Shown: positions 56,448-64,000 of the stretch, in pieces
Layout: the number at the start of each line of letters is the position of its first letter
Position numbering within the stretch: the first letter of the stretch is position 1
Assembly (NCBI RefSeq): GCF_032854445.1
Contig: NC_088306.1
Span: forward strand, 10,130,193-10,194,192
DNA length: 64,000 nt
DNA from: Liolophura sinensis
Taxonomy: Eukaryota > Mollusca > Polyplacophora > Chitonida > Chitonidae
Reading direction: 5' to 3'
Notes under the pieces: generated by a model
The model's input: only the letters and a program-made list of their open reading frames with translations
What the model was told of the DNA's origin: nothing
Database searches by the model: none
Position numbers and translations under genes: made by a program

Positions 56448-57732
56448 AAGAAATGTTTTACGCTCACTTTACATTCTGATGTTCATCGTACATGTACTCT
56501 TCAATCTGTCTTTTCGTGTACATTGTAATTTTCCCTTGAAGAAAACGCTGAAAGTTATTTACCACGTTTGCAAGTCTTCATATCCTAGATCATATTCCTT
56601 GTTACTTTTTTTTTGTCTAAGACATGTGTTAGCTATAATGCCTTAAGGCGAAAACATTTCTGAGAAATGTTATGAATAAAATGTTTTATGCAGTTTTGTT
56701 TAAAACTTTCCCAGTTCTTCCCTTGACAATACAGTATCTCTCTGCCACAAACAATTAATGTCCAAGCATATAATTATTGCTATGTTGCAGTGTTTAAAGA
56801 TTCATTTCATTAGATTTTACTGCATGTCGCCAGTCATTGCATATCTTTTCCGTCTGATTTTTTTCATTTATTTTTTTTTTATAAATTTTTAAAAATTTTA
56901 TTTCTTTCTAAATACCCATCTGTTGCTGGCTCAGTAAGTAGTCTGCTACACCCGTCCGCTACTATAAGTACCTAGCCCTCGGCCAGTGAGTGATGAGGAT
57001 GCAAGTTCAAATCCAGCTCCTGCTGGCTTTGTTGTAGCTGTATATCAATATGTTTGTCATCCCCCTCCAACACACACTCACTCACTCACTCTTGGGGGTC
57101 ATACAACTACACTGTGTGTTCCGTGTTGACTGTATCGTACAGAACATTTGAAAAGGTATTATGAAATAAATAGTATGCATTTAAGGAACAGATATGCAAG
57201 AGAAAATGGGGCCTGAAGAAAACTGTACTTTAAAACCATTTTTACGCCCCAAGGAGAAAGTCGAGAAGCTATTTCATAGACACATACACATGCACTGTGC
57301 ATGTATATTGATTAAATTAAAGTATAATGTACATGTATCTCTAAAACATGCCTATTTCTAATTATGATATTGGCGTGAAAACCTGCCCGCTGTGAGGTCT
57401 GTGCTTGTGTCAGGTGGTAGTAAACAGGTTAGTCTGACCATCTTATTCATGTACTCATAGAAATGTGAGCACCATTAACCAACCATAATGGATCATTCCC
57501 TGGGATTGTAATGCAAAGCTTAAGGTGAATACAAGGCGAATGCTTTCTGGATGGATAGGTGTGTAACCTGTGATAAAGATCATAGCTAAGCCAAACAGAC
57601 ATGAAGGTAAATAGGTAGGGTTGGTTATCAGGGCAGTGCTAATCCATGACACAGTCCAGGCCATTCAACAAACTCTGTATTAGTCACCTGCAGTAAAGAT
57701 TCTAATTACAAGAGGATGGGAAATAGCCTGAA

Positions 57733-57913
57733 GTACTGTCATTCCTCAGCCTTTTCACACGTTTGCAAGAGGCATTGTGCTGGGTAAACTGATAAAATTG
57801 TGTGAAAACCATGGTGGTTTTATCACCGAAAGTCAAATTAAAAACATGCATAAATGACTGTGAGAGTTGTTCTCTCGTATTCCAGAAAGGTTTGAGAAAT
57901 TAGGGTATGTATA
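57733..57913. repeat. Dispersed repeat family D, diverged copy
   Basis: Blocks CAGCCTTTTCACACGTTTGC, AAGTCAAATTAAAAACATGC and GGTTTGAGAAATTAGGGTAT occur in the same order as at 15,093 and 29,398. Confidence 0.45.
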
Positions 57914-59125
57914 TGTACTGTGCACATGTCTGTAGTTAGGCATGTCAAGGGGATATTGCTGCATGTAGAACTTTACAGATGCTGAAAATAAACTGGTAAA
58001 TGGATCTGTACCATTCTGTTTGTTTATCTGATCTGCATGTATACTCTGCAAACTGTTCAAATCAGGTCCCTTTTTTTTTTTTTTGTGAGAAAGGGGTTAC
58101 CTGAACTGCCTCATATATACTGTATGTACATGTAAGGTACAGTATATAAGGCTTTCACATGCACCAGTGCTCGGGGTTTGAAATTTCTACTTTGATCCGA
58201 ATAGGCCATATTGGATGTGACCATACCACTGTAATTTTTTAATAGTTTCTGCACAAAAGCTGTATTTGATGTGACAGTAGCACAGTAATTTTATTCAGCG
58301 TGTTTACTCCAAACATCCATGCTCATTCTTACTGTCACATCTCGGATGCATGTGAATGCATTCATTCTCAAAAGAATAATTGCAAATATAAGGTGAACAA
58401 TACTATTTATCAGGAGATAAAGATGAGAATAAAAAAAAAAAAAAATAGTTTGCTCTCGTTGGATTACTCTGTGTACAGGTTATGTCGATGTACGTTTACT
58501 GTTAGTGTGATAGTTTACAATAGGAGAAGGTCTGAGTCGGAACTCTTTTATCGCTAAAGATAAAAAAAGCCATACGGTATCACGTGACCTATTGAAAATG
58601 TTAGGCAACTGTTCTTGATCACAATGGCCGTCTGAAAAAACTGTCATAAAAAGTTATTTAGAGTATGAAATCGTACAATGGAGGAAATTGAGGAACTGAA
58701 CTTTTGTGAAGTTGAGAGGTCTCTAAGGGAAAGATGTGTCATTTGTGCCTCTGGACCACAGTGAGATAAGTGATCACTTGATACATATGGACTGTCGTTA
58801 CCTTTGATGATTAGAGTTTGAACCCAAAATAGAGTTATCAGAGTGTTTATAAGGAAATGGAAGATACACAGGTATTTTGACATTTATGCAATAGTTAAAG
58901 CATGATCACGTGATCATTGCAGATTATGGTTTTCGAGGGGTAGAGCCCCGAAAAGACAGTAATCTGTAATGATCATGTGATTATGCTATGACTTATTTAT
59001 CACTCAACAACCAGCACTGTCTCTTTGTAACCTCATTAACATAAGTGGGTCGACATATGGTAACTTTTAGTATTTGTTGCTAATTCCGGTGACTATAGAA
59101 CTTTCCGAAGTGTCAGCCCTGTTCC

Positions 59126-59321
59126 ATGGCCCTGGGGATCTCAAAGCGAAATTTCAGATCGCTTTAAAATTGTTATTTCTTACGTAACAATGTCCAAATA
59201 TTGCTGTTTATGTAATTTCTTGGTAAGGTAGTGTAAAATAAATTTCAGCTAAAATAATGCAAAGGTTAAATGATTGAAATTTTGACCTAAGTCTAAGATT
59301 GCTTCATGATCCCAGGGCCTG
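59126..59321. mobile_element. Short inverted-repeat element E, copy 2
   Basis: Begins ATGGCCCTGGGGATCTCAAA and ends TTGCTTCATGATCCCAGGGCC, the same ends as 35,986-36,203, including the CTAAGTCTAAGATTGC block before the right end. Confidence 0.45.
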
Positions 59322-60250
59322 ATGTATTCGCCATGCATTGAAAGTAACTTCAGGAGTCACAACTGCTTTTGCAAAGATTGGAATGAAAAGTCAGGTCATG
59401 AGAAGCTGTGCATGGACAACAGATGTTTGGGATTCATTTATTTTGCAACAATATGTATAGTGTAGGCAGCACTGCACACTTTAGTTTGTCTTGGTTCTGC
59501 CTCTAGTCGATTATGCGTCAAAGACTGCCACTGTATGTTTCCGAGTGCTAGACCAATCAAATGCCTAGGGAGTGAATTGGGCATAACCCCTTTTCAAAAT
59601 CATCATATTCGTATGGGTTGCTACCCCTATCCATAATCAATGGAATGCAGTTATATAGAAAATATTCACACTTTTTCTAGCTATTTCATTGGTCAACCTG
59701 CTTCAGTCAGCCTATTCCTAACACCGAGTGCTATTGTATTTCTCACAAAAAGGAATGTCATGGTAATAGTATATATAGTTCCATAACTTTGCCTGAATAC
59801 ACACTGTAAATGACTGATTTACCCGTAAATTGTGAGTCACGTTGCTTAGCCCCCCCCCCCCCCCCCACCACCACCACCACCCCTCCCCCCTCACTTTTTG
59901 CTCTTTTTGGTTGACTTTTCATAAGGTAAAATGTGACAGATGTCACCACAAAAGCTGTTGAGGATTTGAGTGACTCTAACCCTTATTGATGTGGTTTATT
60001 GTTTTATTTTTCAATGCATGTGCGTGTTGATTGTTAATGTACAATACTGTACAAGTACATGTCTAGCCACAGAATACATGTCGGTTACAAAAATCAGCAT
60101 CTGTTTCTCTATTGTTTTTTTATGTTTTTTTTTTTTTTTCCTTCTCCAGGATTCTGCTTACAGCTACGTGTAACCAATGAACTGCTTTGTTTCAGGTGAC
60201 TGTGAGTACTAGTGATCTGTGTTGTCAGGAGGCAGGTGATTGGCCGTGAC

Positions 60251-60759
60251 ATGCCCCTGTTTAGCAGATCTCAGAAGGGCCCCTTGGAGCTGGTGAAGGC
60301 TCTGAGGGACTCCCTGAATGACTTGGTCAAGGAGCAAGACAAACAGAAGCAGGACAAGGGAGAGAAAAAGGCCAGCAAGGTATGTGCATGTACCAGGGAC
60401 AGCCCTACATAAAGTTTACTTTTAATCAGAGACTTGTGGATGGGCTATACATGAAAATGTCCAAATAGGTGCATTGCTTGTGTACATGGTTTCTACACCA
60501 AAAGGAGTATTTTTTTTTTACCTTATTTATATCCAAAAAATCGCACATTTTAGATTGTGTGTAATAATTTTCGACTTCCTTCCCTTTTGTGCAGGCCTCT
60601 GAAGATGTAACAAAGAACCTGGGTGCTATAAAAAATATGTTGTATGGAACTCAGGAGCAGGACCCCCAGACAGAGTTGGTGGCTCAGCTAGCCCAGGAAA
60701 TGTACAACACAAACATGTTATATCAACTCATACAGAACCTCAATAGGATAGACTTTGAG
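60251..60759 (+). CDS. CAB39: Calcium-binding protein 39 / MO25, first two coding exons (partial gene)
   Basis: Exon 1 60,251-60,379 (43 codons, MPLFSRSQKGPLELVKALRD...) and exon 2 60,595-60,759 (55 codons, ASEDVTKNLGAIKNMLYGTQ... to NLNRIDFE). The leader is probably spliced at TTTGTTTCAG before 60,196. The sequence follows the N-terminus of MO25 proteins closely: MPFPFGKSHKSP-type start, VSKNLVAMKEILYGT, EPQTEAVAQLAQELYN and LIDFE, with the exon 2 border at DFE as expected. MO25 is a helical-repeat scaffold that binds STRAD and activates the kinase LKB1 in the cytoplasm, and it also stimulates some STE20 kinases. The remaining exons (GKKDV onward) must lie beyond the right edge. The last 77 nt of exon 2 plus the donor are the founder unit of the array that follows. 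Confidence 0.93.
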
Positions 60760-63700
60760 GTAAGTGACTCAGCTAGCCCAGGTAAAGTACAACACACAGA
60801 TGTTATATCAACTCATACAGAAACTCAATAGGATAGACTTTGAGGTAAGTGACTCAGCTAGCCCAGGTAAAGTACAACACACAGATGTTATATCAACTCA
60901 TACAGAAACTCAATAGGATAGACTTTGAGGTGAGTGGCTCAGCTATCCCAGGAAATGTACAACACACAGATGTTATATCAACTCATACAGAACCTGAGTC
61001 GGATAGACTTTGAGGTGAGTGACTCAGCTAGCCCAGGTAAAGTACAACACACACATGTTATATCAACTCATACAGAACCTCAGTCGGATAGACTTTGAGG
61101 TAAGTGACTCAGCTAGCCCAGGAAATGTACAACACAAACATGTTATATCAACTCCTACAGAATCTCAGTAGGTTAGACTGTGAGGTAAGTGACTCAGCTA
61201 GCCCAGGTAATGTACAACACACACATGTTATATCAACTCATACAGAAACTCAATAGGATAGACTTTGAGGTAAGTGACTCAGCTACTCCAGGAAATGTAC
61301 AACACAAACATGTTATATCAACTCATACAGAAACTCAATAGGATAGACTGTGAGGTAAGTGACTCAGCTAGCCCAGGTAATGTACAACACACACATGTTA
61401 TATCAACTCATACAGAAACTCAATAGGATAGACTTTGAGGTAAGTGGCTCAGCTAGCCCAGGTAATGTACAACACACACGTTATATCAACTCATACAGAA
61501 CCTCAGTCGGATAGACTTTGAGGTGAGTGACTCAGCTAGCCCAGGAAATGTACAACACAAACATGTTATATCAACTCCTACAGAATCTCAGTAGGTTAGA
61601 CTGTGAGGTAAGTGACTCAGCTATCCCAGGAAATGTACAACACACACGTTATATGAACTCATACAGAACCTCAGTCGGATAGACTTTGAGGTGAGTGACT
61701 CAGCTAGCCCAGGTAAAGTACAACACACACGTTATATCAACTCATACAGAACCTCAGTTCGGATAGACTTTGAGGTAAGTGACTCAGCTATCCCAGGAAA
61801 TGTACAACACACATGCTATATGAACTCATACAGAACCTCAATAGGATAGACTTTGAGATAAGTGACTCAGCTAGCCCAGGTAAAGTACAACACACACGTT
61901 ATATCAACTCATACAGAACCTCAGTCGGATAGACTTTGAGGTGAGTGACTCAGCTAGCCCAGGAAATGTACAACACACACATTATATCAACTCATACAGA
62001 ACCTGAGTCGGATAGACTTTGAGGTAAGTGACTCAGCTAGCCCAGGAAATGTACAACACAAACATGTTATATCAACTCATACAGAACCTCAGTCGGATAG
62101 ACTTTTGAGGTAAGTGACAGCTAGCCCAGGAAATGTACAACACACACTTGTTATATCAACTCATACAGAACCTCAATAGGATAGACTTTGAGGTATGTGA
62201 CTCAGCTAGCCCAGGAAATGTACAACACACACATTATATCAACTCATACAGAACCTCAGTCGGATAGACTTTGAGGTAAGTGACTCAGCTAGCCCAGGAA
62301 ATGTACAACACACACTTGTTATATCAACTCATACAGAACCTCAATAGGATAGACTTTGAGGTATGTGACTCAGCTAGCCCAGGAAATGTACAACACACAC
62401 ATTATATCAACTCATACAGAACCTGAGTCGGATAGACTTTGAGGTAAGTGACTCAGCTAGCCCAGGAAATGTACAACACACACTTGTTATATCAACTCAT
62501 ACAGAACCTCAATAGGATAGACTTTGAGGTAAGTGACTCAGCTAGCCCAGGTAATGTACAACACACACATGTTATATCAACTCATACAGAAACTCAATAG
62601 GATAGACTTTGAGGTAAGTGACTCAGCTACTCCAGGAAATGTACAACACAAACATGTTATATCAACTCATACAGAAACTCAATAGGATAGACTGTGAGGT
62701 AAGTGACTCAGCTAGCCCAGGTAATGTACAACACACACATGTTATATCAACTCATACAGAAACTCAATAGGATAGACTTTGAGGTAAGTGGCTCAGCTAG
62801 CCCAGGTAATGTACAACACACACGTTATATCAACTCATACAGAACCTCAGTCGGATAGACTTTGAGGTGAGTGACTCAGCTAGCCCAGGAAATGTACAAC
62901 ACAAACATGTTATATCAACTCCTACAGAATCTCAGTAGGTTAGACTGTGAGGTAAGTGACTCAGCTATCCCAGGAAATGTACAACACACACGTTATATGA
63001 ACTCATACAGAACCTCAGTCGGATAGACTTTGAGGTGAGTGACTCAGCTAGCCCAGGTAAAGTACAACACACACGTTATATCAACTCATACAGAACCTCA
63101 GTCGGATAGACTTTGAGGTAAGTGACTCAGCTATCCCAGGAAATGTACAACACACATGCTATATGAACTCATACAGAACCTCAATAGGATAGACTTTGAG
63201 ATAAGTGACTCAGCTAGCCCAGGTAAAGTACAACACACACGTTATATCAACTCATACAGAACCTCAGTCGGATAGACTTTGAGGTGAGTGACTCAGCTAG
63301 CCCAGGAAATGTACAACACACACATTATATCAACTCATACAGAACCTGAGTCGGATAGACTTTGAGGTGAGTGACTCAGCTAGCCCAGGAAATGTACAAC
63401 ACAAACATGTTATATCAACTCATACAGAACCTCAGTCGGATAGACTTTGAGGTAAGTGACTCAGCTAGCCCAGGAAATGTACAACACACACTTGTTATAT
63501 CAACTCATACAGAACCTCAATAGGATAGACTTTGAGGTATGTGACTCAGCTAGCCCAGGAAATGTACAACACACACATTATATCAACTCATACAGAACCT
63601 CAGTCGGATAGACTTTGAGGTAAGTGACTCAGCTAGCCCAGGAAATGTACAACACACACTTGTTATATCAACTCATACAGAACCTCAATAGGATAGACTT

Positions 63701-63942
63701 TGAGGTATGTGACTCAGCTAGCCCAGGAAATGTACAACACACACATTATATCAACTCATACAGAACCTGAGTCGGATAGACTTTGAGGTAAGTGACTCAG
63801 CTAGCCCAGGAAATGTACAACACACACTTGTTATATCAACTCATACAGAACCTCAATAGGATAGACTTTGAGGTAAGTGACTCAGCTAGTCCAGGAAATG
63901 TACAACACATGTTATACTCATGCAGAACCTGAGTAGGATAGA
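60683..63942 (+). repeat. 85-bp tandem array of CAB39 exon 2 end plus 5' splice site, about 38 units
   Basis: The first unit is the exon itself: CTCAGCTAGCCCAGGAAATG at 60,683 through GACTTTGAG at 60,759, followed by GTAAGTGA. The junction to the next unit lies at the shared word CTCAGCTAGCC. Early units start at 60,683, 60,768, 60,853, 60,938, 61,023 and 61,108, an exact 85-bp period; later ones are 82-85 bp. Most units end GAG|GTAAGT or GAG|GTGAGT. Four have GTATGT, and two (about 61,853 and 63,201) have GAGATAAG, losing the GT. Variants recur about 1345 bp apart, a higher-order repeat of about 16 units. The array is intronic except for its first unit. Confidence 0.96.
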
Positions 63943-64000
63943 CAACAACCATGATATTTATCGCTTGATTTATGGCGTTTACAGTGCAATTACAATAATT

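Larger units (their letters stand above)
51101..60195. other. Non-coding stretch with scattered repeats, probably CAB39 first intron
   Basis: No exon could be recognised. The stretch holds a SINE-B copy, a minisatellite, SINE-A, repeat-D and element-E copies (listed separately), a C-run with CCA repeats at about 59,850-59,885, and several T-runs. If the CAB39 5' leader starts further left, this is its first intron. Confidence 0.4.

Noticed and set aside
60589-60831. CAB39 frame continued past 60,759 as coding
   Set aside because: The extra residues read through GTAAGT into the array. MO25 proteins continue with GKKDV after DFE, so the border at 60,759 is the true exon end.
60683-63942. CRISPR-like or centromere-like array
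   Set aside because: There are no spacers and no cas genes, the units are head-to-tail copies of a host exon end, and the context is a eukaryotic intron.

Overview
The window is animal nuclear DNA. Genes are split into many short exons with GT-AG introns, introns are large and AT-rich, and tRNA-derived SINEs, short inverted-repeat elements and minisatellites occur throughout. The three best-read genes are ordinary metazoan genes: TTC14, a flavin-containing monooxygenase, and CAB39/MO25. The SINE tails, including one ending in CACTCACTCACTCA and one ending in a GGCGTTAAACCC-like motif, look like those I associate with molluscs. I would call it a lophotrochozoan, probably a mollusc, and cannot go lower. 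No bacterial gene, virus-like element, tRNA gene or CRISPR array was seen.

Layout. From 1 to 11.2 kb the sequence is mostly repeats. It holds one unrecognised two-membrane-span protein gene on the minus strand (2677-3828) with a Tc1 transposon (3856-5383) inserted 27 bp upstream of its likely start. TTC14 fills 11,352-30,514 on the minus strand. I could place 14 coding exons with consistent phases, giving a 1410-residue protein: conserved N-terminus, S1 domain, TPR motifs and a very long RS-rich tail. A SINE-derived satellite of about 1.8 kb sits in its intron 8. The FMO gene fills 36,285-46,926 on the minus strand with ten coding exons (about 535 residues). It has all the class motifs, one GC-AG intron and one unexplained extra base at the start of exon 8. 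From 47 to 60 kb there is non-coding DNA that should contain the FMO upstream region and the 5' leader of CAB39. CAB39 starts at 60,251 on the plus strand. Its first two coding exons are in the window and the rest lie beyond the right edge.

The most unusual feature is a recurring pattern of tandem arrays grown from the 3' end of a coding exon together with its own 5' splice site. In CAB39, 77 nt of exon 2 plus the first 8 nt of the intron are repeated about 38 times (85-bp unit, 60,683-63,942), so most copies carry a GTAAGT- or GTGAGT-type donor. In TTC14, the last 16-18 nt of a 38-nt micro-exon plus its donor are repeated seven times (27-bp unit, 23,731-23,926). In both genes, skipping the first donor brings an in-frame stop almost at once. 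Other arrays are a 24-bp coding repeat for the RS tail of TTC14, a SINE-core satellite with a ~725-bp higher-order period, and a 49-bp array 3' of FMO in which each unit holds a 32-bp near-palindrome.

The three recognised genes are unrelated in function (RNA-associated TPR protein, ER monooxygenase, LKB1-complex scaffold) and nothing suggests co-regulation. Exon borders were read by eye from splice signals, phase continuity and remembered family sequences. No alignment or transcript data were available.
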